Below are positions 41,973 to 49,947 of a stretch of DNA of 64,000 bases, piece by piece. The number at the start of each line of letters is the position of its first letter. Positions within the stretch are counted from its first letter, which is position 1. Made by a program: the position numbers and the translations under genes. The DNA comes from Simonsiella sp051414845 (lineage in GTDB: Bacteria; Pseudomonadota; Gammaproteobacteria; Burkholderiales; Neisseriaceae): assembly GCA_051414845.1 (NCBI GenBank), contig CP183313.1, forward strand, positions 1-64,000, in the 5' to 3' direction. The notes under the pieces were generated by a model. The model was not told the DNA's origin and ran no database searches. It saw nothing but the letters and a program-made list of their open reading frames with translations.

Positions 41973-43715
41973 TTAATGAAACAACCATTTATTCAACAAT
42001 GCTTCATCCACAATTTTCAAATACGCGGTGGCTTTGGGTGCGGCTTGTACGGTGAGTTGCGTTTGGTGTAAATAGCCGTGGCGGAAGTAGTGGATGGTGT
42101 GGGTGTCGCCGATTTGGGTTTGCGCTTGGGCGACTAGGTTGGTGCAGGCGAATTGGTTGATGGCGATGATGGTGTCGCCTGCTTTTAAGCCTGCGTTTTC
42201 GGCGGCGCTGTCGTTAAGAACATGCGTCAATGTTGCGCCTTGTGGGGTTTGTTTAAAGCGGCAGCCGAGTTCGGGTTGGATGGGCATGGATGGCATTTGG
42301 CTAACTAAGCCACCGTTGCTTTGTTGGCTTTCAGGCAGCCATTGTAATTCTATCCCTGCGTTTTTCAGGCTGCTTTGTAGCGGCAAATCTTCGGTGCTGT
42401 ATAAGGCTGCCTGAAAAAAGTTGTTTAAATCCAAGCCTGTGTATTCTTGTGCGAGTTGTTGCCATTGTTTTTCTGCTGTGCCTTGTCCTGTTTCTTGGTA
42501 ACGCTGATAGAATTTTTGCATGACGGTGTCTAGGCTGTATTGGCTTTGCGCGCGGATAATGAGGTCTAGACAGAGTGCAGCGAGCGCGCCTTGTTGGTAG
42601 TAACTGGCGATGGCGTTGGGAGCGTTTTCGTCTTGTTTGTAGTATTTATGCCACGCAGCGAAGCTGGATTGGGCGAGGGTTTGGTGTTTTCGCCCTGCGC
42701 CACGCCACACGCGCGTTAGGTTTTGCGCGAGTAGGTTGAGATAGCTTTCTGTGCTGATAACGCCGCTGCGTACGAGGGTTAAATCATCATAATAGGAGGT
42801 AATGCCTTCGTATGCCCAGAGTTGCTCGGTATAAACTTCTTTTTCTGAATCATAGGGTTGGAATAGAGTGGGTTTGATGGATTTTACGTTCCATGCGTGG
42901 AAATATTCGTGGGCGATGAGTCCGAGTAGGGTGGTGTAGTCGCTGTTGGCTGCGCCCATGTTGTGCGGTGGCAGGGCGTTGCGGTCTGCATGTAGGGCGG
43001 TGCTGCTGCGGTGTTCGAGTCCGCCGTAGATGTTGTCGCCTAAATGTAACAGAAATAGGTATTCTTTAAATGGTGCTGGGTTGGGGAAAAGTTGCAGTTG
43101 GTAGGCGCAGATTTTTTGGCAATCGGCGACGAATCGGGCGCGGTCGAAGTTGCGATAGTGTCCGCTTAATACGATGCGGTGGGGAATGTCGTGCGCGGTG
43201 AAGTGCAAGACTTCTAAGTTTGCGCCTAATTCCATTGGATTATCAACTAATTGGGCGTAATTGGCTGCCTGAAAAGTGTTGGGAGCGATTTGGGGTAGGG
43301 TGGTGTGAATCTGCCAATGATTGGGGAGTTGGCTAAATTGTACGCGTGCGCTTTGGTGTTTTTGTTCAGGCTGATAGAGAAACAGGCACGCGCCGTCGAT
43401 AAAGCCGCGTTCGTTGTCGAGCAGGCTGGCGCGTACGGATAAATCATTGGCATAGACGATGTAGTCGATTTGATAAATGCCTTGTTTTTCAGGCAGCTGC
43501 CATGTGTTTTTGTTGAGTTGTTCAATTTCAATTGGTTCGCCATTGCAGCTGGCTTGAATGTTGATGATGTGGCGCGAGAAGTCGCGAATCATGTAGCTGC
43601 CTGCCACCCAATTGGCTAATTTGAGCTGATTGGGATGGTTTGTTGAGTGGTTGTAAGTGAGTGTAATGTGCCATTGGTGGCGATTGGGTTTGGGGCTTAT
43701 GGTGTATTGATACAT
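41973..43715 (-). CDS. M61 family peptidase with PDZ domain
   Basis: This is a zinc aminopeptidase of the M61 (glycyl aminopeptidase) family. The 580-residue product has the N-terminal immunoglobulin-like domain, the catalytic LIAHEYFHAWNVKSIKP motif (HExxH) with a downstream glutamate in LWAYEGITSYYDD, and a C-terminal PDZ domain (GATLTHVLNDSAAENAGLKA then GDTIIAIN). No signal peptide is visible, so it is probably cytosolic. Uptake-sequence pieces encode TFQAAN and FFQAAL, both changed so the frame is not stopped. It is divergent from the cco operon. Confidence 0.9.
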   Translation of the reverse strand: MYQYTISPKPNRHQWHITLTYNHSTNHPNQLKLANWVAGSYMIRDFSRHIINIQASCNGEPIEIEQLNKNTWQLPEKQGIYQIDYIVYANDLSVRASLLDNERGFIDGACLFLYQPEQKHQSARVQFSQLPNHWQIHTTLPQIAPNTFQAANYAQLVDNPMELGANLEVLHFTAHDIPHRIVLSGHYRNFDRARFVADCQKICAYQLQLFPNPAPFKEYLFLLHLGDNIYGGLEHRSSTALHADRNALPPHNMGAANSDYTTLLGLIAHEYFHAWNVKSIKPTLFQPYDSEKEVYTEQLWAYEGITSYYDDLTLVRSGVISTESYLNLLAQNLTRVWRGAGRKHQTLAQSSFAAWHKYYKQDENAPNAIASYYQQGALAALCLDLIIRAQSQYSLDTVMQKFYQRYQETGQGTAEKQWQQLAQEYTGLDLNNFFQAALYSTEDLPLQSSLKNAGIELQWLPESQQSNGGLVSQMPSMPIQPELGCRFKQTPQGATLTHVLNDSAAENAGLKAGDTIIAINQFACTNLVAQAQTQIGDTHTIHYFRHGYLHQTQLTVQAAPKATAYLKIVDEALLNKWLFH

Positions 43716-43744
43716 GGCTTTTACGTTTGTTAAATTTTGTTTGT

Positions 43745-43758
43745 TTGATTTGGGTCAA
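43745..43758. promoter_or_regulatory. FNR-type binding site candidate upstream of ccoNOQP
   Basis: TTGAT-TTGG-GTCAA matches the FNR consensus TTGATNNNNATCAA at all but one position. It lies in the gap between the M61 gene and ccoN. A site centred here would place a transcription start near 43793, with TAACCT at the -10 position. cbb3 oxidase operons are commonly FNR-controlled. The remaining leader to ccoN shows one uptake sequence and no gene. Confidence 0.5.
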
Positions 43759-44024
43759 GTAATTGCAATGGTTTTTTGGATAACCTTACAAAAATTAAGC
43801 GTTTTACGACACTATCGGCGTTTCATGGCAGGTTTTACCATTTTTTTGTTTGGTAGAAAAGCAGGTTTTGTTTTAAAATGCTAAGTTAAGTTGCTTTGAG
43901 TGTGTGTATTTTACACTTAGGGCTTTAACAAATGACTACATTTTTATTGGCTAAGCGAAAATTTTGGCTTTCAGGCAGCCTGAAAAGTGGTTAATAATTA
44001 TTGCCATGTTAATGGAGATTGTTC

Positions 44025-45461
44025 ATGGAAACGCAAACTTATAACTACAAAGTGGTGCGCCAATTTGCCATCATGACTGTGGTTTGGGGTATTGTCGGTA
44101 TGCTGGTCGGCGTGATTGCTGCTGCTCAGCTGCGCTGGCCTGCTTTGAACTTGTCAGAGATTGCACCTTGGTTTCACTTCGGTCGCATTCGTCCTTTGCA
44201 CACGAATGCGGTAATTTTTGCTTTTGGCGGCTGCGGCTTGTTTGCAACGTCTTATTATGTAGTGCAACGTACATGTAATGTGCGTTTGTTTGGCGGTAAT
44301 TGGCTGCCTGCATTCACATTCTGGGGCTGGCAACTGGTGATTGTTTTGGCTGCGATTACTTTGCCTTTGGGTTATACCACAGGTAAAGAATATGCCGAAT
44401 TGGAATGGCCGATTGATATTTTGATTACCCTAGTTTGGGTGGCTTATGCTGTTGTATTCTTTGGCACAATCGCAACGCGTAAAATCAAGCATATTTATGT
44501 GGCAAATTGGTTCTACGGCGCATTTATTTTGGCTGTTGCTTTGCTGCACTTGGTGAATAGCGCCGAAATTCCAGCAGGCCCGATGAAGTCTTACTCTGCT
44601 TACTATGGCGCGATTGATGCGATGGTGCAATGGTGGTACGGTCACAATGCGGTAGGTTTCTTCTTGACTGCCGCGTTCTTGGGCATGATGTACTACTTCG
44701 TACCGAAGCAAGCTGGTCGTCCTGTTTACTCATATCGCTTGTCTGTGGTTCACTTCTGGGCGTTGATTTTCACTTATATGTGGGCAGGCCCACACCACTT
44801 GCACTACACAGCCTTGCCTGACTGGACACAATCTTTGGGTATGATTTTGTCGTTGATTCTATTTGCGCCATCTTGGGGCGGTATGATTAACGGTATCATG
44901 ACCTTGTCTGGCGCATGGCATAAATTGCGCACCGACCCGATTTTGAAATTCTTGGTTGTATCATTGTCTTTCTACGGTATGTCTACGTTTGAAGGCCCGA
45001 TGATGTCGATTAAAACCGTAAACGCATTGAGCCACTATACCGACTGGACTGTTGGTCACGTACACTCTGGCGCATTGGGTTGGGTAGGTTTTGTAACCAT
45101 TGGTTCGATTTACTACTTGATTCCACGTTTGTTTGGTCAAAAAGAAATGTACAGCAGCAAATTGATTGACGTGCATTTCTGGATTGCAACTTTGGGCGTG
45201 GTGTTGTACATCACTTCAATGTGGATTTCAGGCGTGATGCAAGGTGTAATGTGGAGCCAATTGAATGCTGATGGTACACTGACTCACTCATTTGTTGCTT
45301 CGGTTAGCCGTTCTATGCCGTTCTATTTGATTCGTTTCTTAGGTGGTGCATTGTACTTAAGCGGTATGTTTGTGATGGCGTATAACGTTTACCGTACTGT
45401 TGCGCGTGGCAAACCTGTTGATGCAGAAATCCCTGCATTGGCACCTACTCAACACCACTAA
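44025..45461 (+). CDS. ccoN: Cytochrome c oxidase cbb3-type, subunit I
   Basis: CcoN is the catalytic subunit of the high-affinity cbb3 oxidase, holding haem b, haem b3 and CuB. The 478-residue product has twelve hydrophobic helices, the haem ligand in FGRIRPLHTNAVIFAFGGCG, WWYGHNAVGFFLTAAFLG with the CuB/tyrosine region, the paired histidines in WAGPHHLHYTALPDW, and HVHSGALGWVGF. The start at 44025 has GGAG 7 bases upstream; an ATG two codons earlier lacks one. It is first in ccoNOQP. Oxygen use at low tension in host-associated life is the expected role. Confidence 0.98.
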   Translation: METQTYNYKVVRQFAIMTVVWGIVGMLVGVIAAAQLRWPALNLSEIAPWFHFGRIRPLHTNAVIFAFGGCGLFATSYYVVQRTCNVRLFGGNWLPAFTFWGWQLVIVLAAITLPLGYTTGKEYAELEWPIDILITLVWVAYAVVFFGTIATRKIKHIYVANWFYGAFILAVALLHLVNSAEIPAGPMKSYSAYYGAIDAMVQWWYGHNAVGFFLTAAFLGMMYYFVPKQAGRPVYSYRLSVVHFWALIFTYMWAGPHHLHYTALPDWTQSLGMILSLILFAPSWGGMINGIMTLSGAWHKLRTDPILKFLVVSLSFYGMSTFEGPMMSIKTVNALSHYTDWTVGHVHSGALGWVGFVTIGSIYYLIPRLFGQKEMYSSKLIDVHFWIATLGVVLYITSMWISGVMQGVMWSQLNADGTLTHSFVASVSRSMPFYLIRFLGGALYLSGMFVMAYNVYRTVARGKPVDAEIPALAPTQHH

Positions 45462-45481
45462 TAACACAAAAGGCTATCAAA

Positions 45482-46093
45482 ATGAAACTGCAACAATTAG
45501 TTGAAGAAAAAGTCGGGTTTCTGATTGTCTTTACAGTTTTGGTTATCAGCGTCGGTTTGCTTGTGCAAATTGTTCCATTATTTTTTACCAAAGCTGTGAT
45601 TACGCCGACAGAAGGTGTGAAACCTTATAATGCTTTGCAAGTGGCAGGTCGCGATATTTTTCTTCGCGAAGGTTGTTATAACTGCCACTCACAAATGATT
45701 CGTCCGTTCCGTGCGGAAACCGAACGTTATGGTCACTACTCAGTGGCAGGTGAATCTGTTTATGACCACCCATTCCAATGGGGTTCAAAACGTACAGGTC
45801 CTGACTTGGCGCGTGTAGGTGGTCGTTATTCTGATGAATGGCACCGCATTCACTTAATTAATCCGCGTGAAGTGGTTCCCGAGTCCAATATGCCTGCATT
45901 CCCATGGTTGGCGCGCAATAAAGTCAATCCAGAAGAAGTGATTCGCAACATGAAGGCCCTTGAAAAAGTAGGCACACCTTACACCAAAGAAGATTACGAC
46001 AAAGCCCCTGAGCTTTTAGCAAATAAATCTGAATTGGATGCGGTAGTCGCTTATTTACAAGGTTTAGGTTTGGCATTGAAAAACACAAGGTAA
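45482..46093 (+). CDS. ccoO: Cytochrome c oxidase cbb3-type, subunit II (monohaem)
   Basis: CcoO is a membrane-anchored c-type cytochrome passing electrons to CcoN. The 203-residue product has an N-terminal helix (FLIVFTVLVISVGLLVQIVPLF cut at about residue 33) and one haem site REGCYNCHSQMIRPFRAETE with distal ligand region in ESNMPAFPWL. It ends YLQGLGLALKNTR. It is 20 bases after ccoN and 4 bases before ccoQ. Confidence 0.98.
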   Translation: MKLQQLVEEKVGFLIVFTVLVISVGLLVQIVPLFFTKAVITPTEGVKPYNALQVAGRDIFLREGCYNCHSQMIRPFRAETERYGHYSVAGESVYDHPFQWGSKRTGPDLARVGGRYSDEWHRIHLINPREVVPESNMPAFPWLARNKVNPEEVIRNMKALEKVGTPYTKEDYDKAPELLANKSELDAVVAYLQGLGLALKNTR

Positions 46094-46097
46094 CATC

Positions 46098-46286
46098 ATG
46101 GATTTGAACTGGGCTCGTACCCTATTTACCGTATGTGTATTTATCAGTTTTATGCTGGTACTCATCATCGTATGGAATAAGCGCAACAAAGCCAACTACG
46201 ATGACGCCGCACGCAGCATTATGGACGACAACGATACGCCACAAGCAAGCGATGCCCAGTCGCACCATGAACACGGAGCAAAATAA
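46098..46286 (+). CDS. ccoQ: Cytochrome c oxidase cbb3-type, subunit CcoQ
   Basis: CcoQ is a small single-helix subunit that stabilises the oxidase complex. The 62-residue product has one transmembrane helix (TLFTVCVFISFMLVLIIVW) followed by a basic stretch (NKRNKANYDDAARSI) and a histidine-containing polar tail. Its stop codon overlaps the ccoP start (TAATG), so the two are translationally coupled. Confidence 0.92.
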   Translation: MDLNWARTLFTVCVFISFMLVLIIVWNKRNKANYDDAARSIMDDNDTPQASDAQSHHEHGAK

Positions 46287-47590
46287 TGGAATCACAATTC
46301 ACATCCCCGTTTTGGAGTTACTACATCATCGCCATCGTCGTGCTTAGCTTAATTGGCATTCTGTGGCTTTTGTTATCCCAAAACAAAGTCAAAGTCAAAA
46401 AAGGCGAAGAAGTCAAAACCATGGGGCACTCATGGGACGGCATTGAAGAATACAACAACCCTTTACCGCGTTGGTGGTTCTTCATGTTCTTGGGTACGAT
46501 TATTTTTAGCGTAGGCTACTTAGTATTCTATCCAGGTTTAGGCGACTTCAAAGGCATCGGCTTCAATGGCAAACCATGGACAAGCCATGGGCAATACGAA
46601 GATGAAGTGAAAAAAGCCGAAGAAGGCTACAAACCACTGTATCAAAAATTCGCAGGCATGAGCATTGAAGAAACTGCTAAGCAGCCTGAAGCCATGACCA
46701 TCGGTAAAAACCTATTTGATACCTACTGTATCCAATGTCACGGTTCCGATGCCAAAGGCTCACGCGGTTTCCCAAATCTCGTGGATACCGACTGGTTATA
46801 CGGTGGAACACCTGACAAAATCCACGAAACCATCGCCAAAGGTCGTACAGGCGTGATGGCAGCATGGGGGCCAGTATTGGGCGAAGAAGGTGTACGCGAT
46901 GCAGCACATTTCGTGATGTCTTTATCAGGTAAAGAACACAACGAAGACCGCGCAGTACGTGGTAAAGCACTCTTCAGCGCAAACTGTGCCGTATGTCACG
47001 GTCCAGAAGGTAAAGGCACATTAGGCATGGCGCCAAACCTGACCGACGACACATGGTTATGGGGCAGTAGCGAAAAAGCCATCATGGAAACCATCACAGG
47101 TGGTCGCCACAACCAAATGCCAACATGGGAAGGCTTCTTAAGCCCAGAAAAAATCCACTTGTTGACAGCCTACGTTTGGGGTAAATCACATCCAGATGGC
47201 AAAGCCTTGCCAACTGACGGCGCAGCACCAGCAGCAAGCGCACCAGCAGCTGCCGTTGAAAAAGCCGAAGTAAAATACGAAAACGCCACAGGCAGCTTCT
47301 ATTTTGCAACAGGCAAATCAGATGTAGCAGCAGAAGCTGACAAAGTCGTTGCCGACTTAATCAAAGCAGGTAAAGACGGCAAAAAACTGATTGTAAGCGG
47401 TTACACCGACAGCACAGGCGACGCAGCATTAAACGCTGAACTTTCCAAAAAACGCGCCCAAGCCGTACAAGCGTTTTTTGAAAAACAAGGCGTAGCAGCA
47501 GCTAATATCGAATTGCGTAAACCTGAAAACACCACAGCAGCCCAAGGCGACAATGCCCAAGGTCGCCGTGTAGATGTTAAAGCAGAATAA
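46286..47590 (+). CDS. ccoP: Cytochrome c oxidase cbb3-type subunit III with C-terminal OmpA-like domain
   Basis: CcoP is the dihaem subunit feeding electrons to CcoO. The 434-residue product has two N-terminal helices (about 7-28 and 60-80) and two c-type haem sites, CIQCH at 148-152 and CAVCH at 234-238, as in standard CcoP. After an Ala/Pro linker (about 305-325) it gains a domain of about 100 residues reading FYFATGKSDVAAEADKVVAD, SGYTDSTGDAALNAELSKKR and AQGRRVDV. This is the OmpA/MotB peptidoglycan-binding pattern, including the aspartate and arginine used to hold diaminopimelate. In Neisseria the extra C-terminal part is instead a third haem domain. A strong terminator follows. Confidence 0.95.
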   Translation: MESQFTSPFWSYYIIAIVVLSLIGILWLLLSQNKVKVKKGEEVKTMGHSWDGIEEYNNPLPRWWFFMFLGTIIFSVGYLVFYPGLGDFKGIGFNGKPWTSHGQYEDEVKKAEEGYKPLYQKFAGMSIEETAKQPEAMTIGKNLFDTYCIQCHGSDAKGSRGFPNLVDTDWLYGGTPDKIHETIAKGRTGVMAAWGPVLGEEGVRDAAHFVMSLSGKEHNEDRAVRGKALFSANCAVCHGPEGKGTLGMAPNLTDDTWLWGSSEKAIMETITGGRHNQMPTWEGFLSPEKIHLLTAYVWGKSHPDGKALPTDGAAPAASAPAAAVEKAEVKYENATGSFYFATGKSDVAAEADKVVADLIKAGKDGKKLIVSGYTDSTGDAALNAELSKKRAQAVQAFFEKQGVAAANIELRKPENTTAAQGDNAQGRRVDVKAE

Positions 47591-47601
47591 GCCATTCAAA
47601 C

Positions 47602-47636
47602 AAAAACGCTTTCCTGATAACAGGAAAGCGTTTTTT
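47602..47636 (+). terminator. Intrinsic terminator of ccoNOQP
   Basis: AAAAACGCTTTCCTG and CAGGAAAGCGTTTTT are perfect arms around a four-base loop, ending in T6, 11 bases after the ccoP stop codon. No ccoG, ccoH, ccoI or ccoS gene follows. Confidence 0.9.
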
Positions 47637-47639
47637 ATT

Positions 47640-48115
47640 TTCAGGCAGCCTTGCGTTTAAAATCGTCAGCAATTTACGCATATACGCATTAATCGCCACT
47701 TTGGCAGCTTTGCCTTTGAGCAAACTGATGTGTTTGACGCGGATTGGCGATGATGAGCGATGAATGGCTTTTGCCAAAGGCACTTCCAAACCACCTGTGC
47801 TTTCCAGTACGACTAATTGAACCTTGTGTTTGTTCAGGTATTCAATAGTGTGGACGAAACCTTTTTCGTTGCTGGTTTCGGTTTTTGTTTTAGACAAAGA
47901 TGAAGTGCCAATGACGAAATTTCGTTTGGCGATGTCAATGCCTGCGTGGTTTTTAGTATCGGTACTCACCATAAACCTGCCTTGCATTCGGTTGTGTGTT
48001 GTCTGGCAACTGTTCGGTTGTGTTGATGGTGCTTATCTGCTCTCTGAGCTACGAAACGAGTGTGGGTTTAAATAACTTGGCTCTTGGTCGGATACGAGTG
48101 GCAGATAGGCTGGGG
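47640..48115 (-). mobile_element. Remnant of an IS110-family insertion sequence
   Basis: The minus-strand remnant codes MVSTDTKNHAGIDIAKRNFV, the DEDD-type N-terminus of IS110 transposases, and VVLESTGGLEVPLAKAI. It then jumps directly from LKGKAAKVA to the C-terminal-type sequence INAYMRKLLTILNARL. A full transposase is over 300 residues, so most of the middle is deleted. Coding runs from 47972 down to about 47655, where an uptake sequence begins. The 48000-48115 part is noncoding left-over element DNA. It is not active. Confidence 0.7.
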
Positions 48116-48123
48116 TTGTTGCT

Positions 48124-48232
48124 AGGGGCTACTGACAATTCGTTTCGCGGTTGAGTTTTGCGCTAAATTTACCAAATTCTGCGTTAAAAATATTCGCCAA
48201 ATCAACTCGCGCCCAAATTGTCAGTAGCCCCT
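48124..48232. mobile_element. 109-base MITE with perfect 17-base terminal inverted repeats
   Basis: AGGGGCTACTGACAATT (48124-48140) and AATTGTCAGTAGCCCCT (48216-48232) are exact inverted repeats. A TA on each side is a possible target duplication. The interior is noncoding and includes GTTGAG...CTCAAC-like pairing. It sits between the IS110 remnant and ppk2. The parent element is not in this window. Confidence 0.75.
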
Positions 48233-48261
48233 ATGATACTTGGGTTTTAATATACAAGGTC

Positions 48262-48281
48262 GGATTCTTGTATCCGACAAT
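48262..48281. repeat. Short GTCGGAT...ATCCGAC palindrome
   Basis: GTCGGAT and ATCCGAC flank a short TCTTGT spacer. Similar imperfect units are at about 9568-9586 and 9629-9648, downstream of zwf. The role is unknown; the position after ppk2 would also fit a terminator. Confidence 0.5.
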
Positions 48282-48334
48282 CTTTAAACGAATCGAAATC
48301 CAAAAATTTGACCTGAAACCAAGCAGCTAAAACC

Positions 48335-49255
48335 TTAACCGCCTTCTTGTGACACAATATTCATATCAGGATACGACACAATCAAAGGGTCAATCGCGCC
48401 AATTGCCTTCACATCCTTATTCGGATAATCCAGATGGTGCAAGAAATAGCGAATACAATTCAAACGCGCGCGCTTTTTGTCATCCGATTTAATAATCACC
48501 CAAGGCGCGTCACGTGTGTGCGTGTGAAAAAACATCGCATTTTTCGCTTCCGTATAATCGTTCCAACGGTCAAGCGATTGCACGTCCACGGGTGACAGTT
48601 TCCAGTGTTTCAAAGGGTCAGAATAGCGCGACACAAAACGGCGCAACTGCTCTTCGCGCGAAACGGAAAACCAAAATTTAAACAAATGGATGTCGCTTGC
48701 CACCAACATGCGCTCAAATTCAGGCGTTTGCCGCATAAACAACAAATATTCATGCGGCTCGCAAAAGCCCATAACACGTTCCACACCCGCGCGGTTATAC
48801 CAAGAACGGTCAAAAAATACCATTTCGCCAGATGTTGGCAAATTCTGAATGTAGCGCTGAAAATACCATTGTCCACGCTCATGTTCAGTCGGTTTTTCCA
48901 ATGCCACAACGCGCGCGCCACGAGGGTTTAAATGCTCCATATAGCGTTTAATCGTGCCGCCTTTACCTGCTGCGTCGCGACCTTCAAACAAGCTCACAAT
49001 TTTTTGCCCACTGTCTTTAACCCAACTTTGTACCTTGAGTAACTCAATTTGCAGTTTTTTCTTTTCACGCTCATACGCACGGCGGCTCATGCGTTTTTCA
49101 TATGGATAATCGGCGGGCAAGGGCTCGTTATCGCCATCTTCTTTGCTGACGCGACCTTTGTATTCAATCACAGCTTCTTCAAAAATCTGCAAGCTGGTTT
49201 TCTCTTCACCTTGCAATTGAATGGGTTCAAATGGTTGGAGATTTTGTTGTGACAT
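48335..49255 (-). CDS. ppk2: Polyphosphate kinase 2 family protein
   Basis: PPK2 phosphorylates nucleoside diphosphates (or monophosphates) using polyphosphate. The 306-residue product has Walker A LFEGRDAAGKGGTIKRY, the lid/RGA segment, Walker B-like MVFFDRSWYNRAGVERVMGF, and LSPVDVQSLDRWNDYTEAK typical of one-domain class I PPK2. The start at 49255 follows AAGGA; a longer frame upstream is unsupported. It is isolated between a MITE and a large repeat-filled gap. Substrate class (GDP or ADP) cannot be fixed by eye. Confidence 0.93.
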   Translation of the reverse strand: MSQQNLQPFEPIQLQGEEKTSLQIFEEAVIEYKGRVSKEDGDNEPLPADYPYEKRMSRRAYEREKKKLQIELLKVQSWVKDSGQKIVSLFEGRDAAGKGGTIKRYMEHLNPRGARVVALEKPTEHERGQWYFQRYIQNLPTSGEMVFFDRSWYNRAGVERVMGFCEPHEYLLFMRQTPEFERMLVASDIHLFKFWFSVSREEQLRRFVSRYSDPLKHWKLSPVDVQSLDRWNDYTEAKNAMFFHTHTRDAPWVIIKSDDKKRARLNCIRYFLHHLDYPNKDVKAIGAIDPLIVSYPDMNIVSQEGG

Positions 49256-49478
49256 AATGTTTTCCTTTGTGGTTAATAGTTGTTTTGATAATGTTTTTTT
49301 CAGGCAGGCAAGGTGAAACTTTTGCAAATCTCTCATCTTTGGCGCATTTCTTCGTGATGTGCTTCTCAAATGCTTGCCTATCTATATGATATGTCTGCGC
49401 ATTTTGCGATGCTATCACTTTGAACTGCGCTCAAATCTGGGGTTTTGCAAAGGTTTCAAGGTTTCAGGCTGCCTGAAG

Positions 49479-49625
49479 AGTATAGTCGTAGAAGTGAAAA
49501 TGTAATACAAGCCGAGCCAACGCCGTAGTTTAAACCAGTACAGCGTTGCCAGCTCTCTTGCTTATGTACTAGATGTATACGGCTCTCGCTGTCGCTTTGC
49601 CTAGTTTAAATTGAATCTACTATAC
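49479..49625. repeat. ~147-base inverted-repeat element resembling a common Neisseria repeat
   Basis: The left end AGTATAGTCGTAGA and the right end TCTACTATACT are inverted repeats of each other with small gaps. The interior has paired stretches, GCCGTAGTTTAAACCAGTAC and CTAGTTTAAATTGAATC, and CGTTGCCAGCTCTCTTGC. The design (ACTATA ends, TTTAAA and GTAC-rich interior) recalls the short ATAGTGGATTAA-type repeat of Neisseria. A damaged copy is at 36597. The ppk2-dalD gap also holds an uptake sequence and the operator-like cluster; no gene is seen. Confidence 0.55.
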
Positions 49626-49675
49626 TTTTTCAATTCTACGGCTAGGATGGATACTGTGTTAGTTTATGTAGTCTT

Positions 49676-49774
49676 ATGTTATCAAAATTTGCTTTATTTG
49701 CGTAAAAAAATCTAAATGTAGTTTACCTACAAGATTTTTGAATCATGATGTAATTTATACTACATTGATAACAT
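49676..49774. promoter_or_regulatory. Cluster of operator-like palindromes upstream of the arabinitol genes
   Basis: ATGTTATCAA (49676-49685) and TTGATAACAT (49765-49774) are exact inverted repeats. Between them are two further dyads: TGTAG-N5-CTACA (49717-49731) and TGTA-N8-TACA (49749-49764, TGTAATTTATACTACA). An additional TTATGTAG lies at 49665. This is 170-270 bases upstream of the first gene of the polyol operon. The symmetry suggests repressor or activator binding, but no regulator gene is nearby. Confidence 0.45.
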
Positions 49775-49947
49775 TGAATTTTTAGAAAAAATTATGCCCC
49801 AAGTTGAAAACTTTCAGGTAGAATGCTTTTTCACAATTCATTACAAAGTAGCTTTTGAGATTTAATGCTTTGATAGAATTGTTAAAAATAATGCGACAGC
49901 TTTTTTATGCTGCCTGAAACTTTCTTCCTTTTAATTGGAGATTTACC

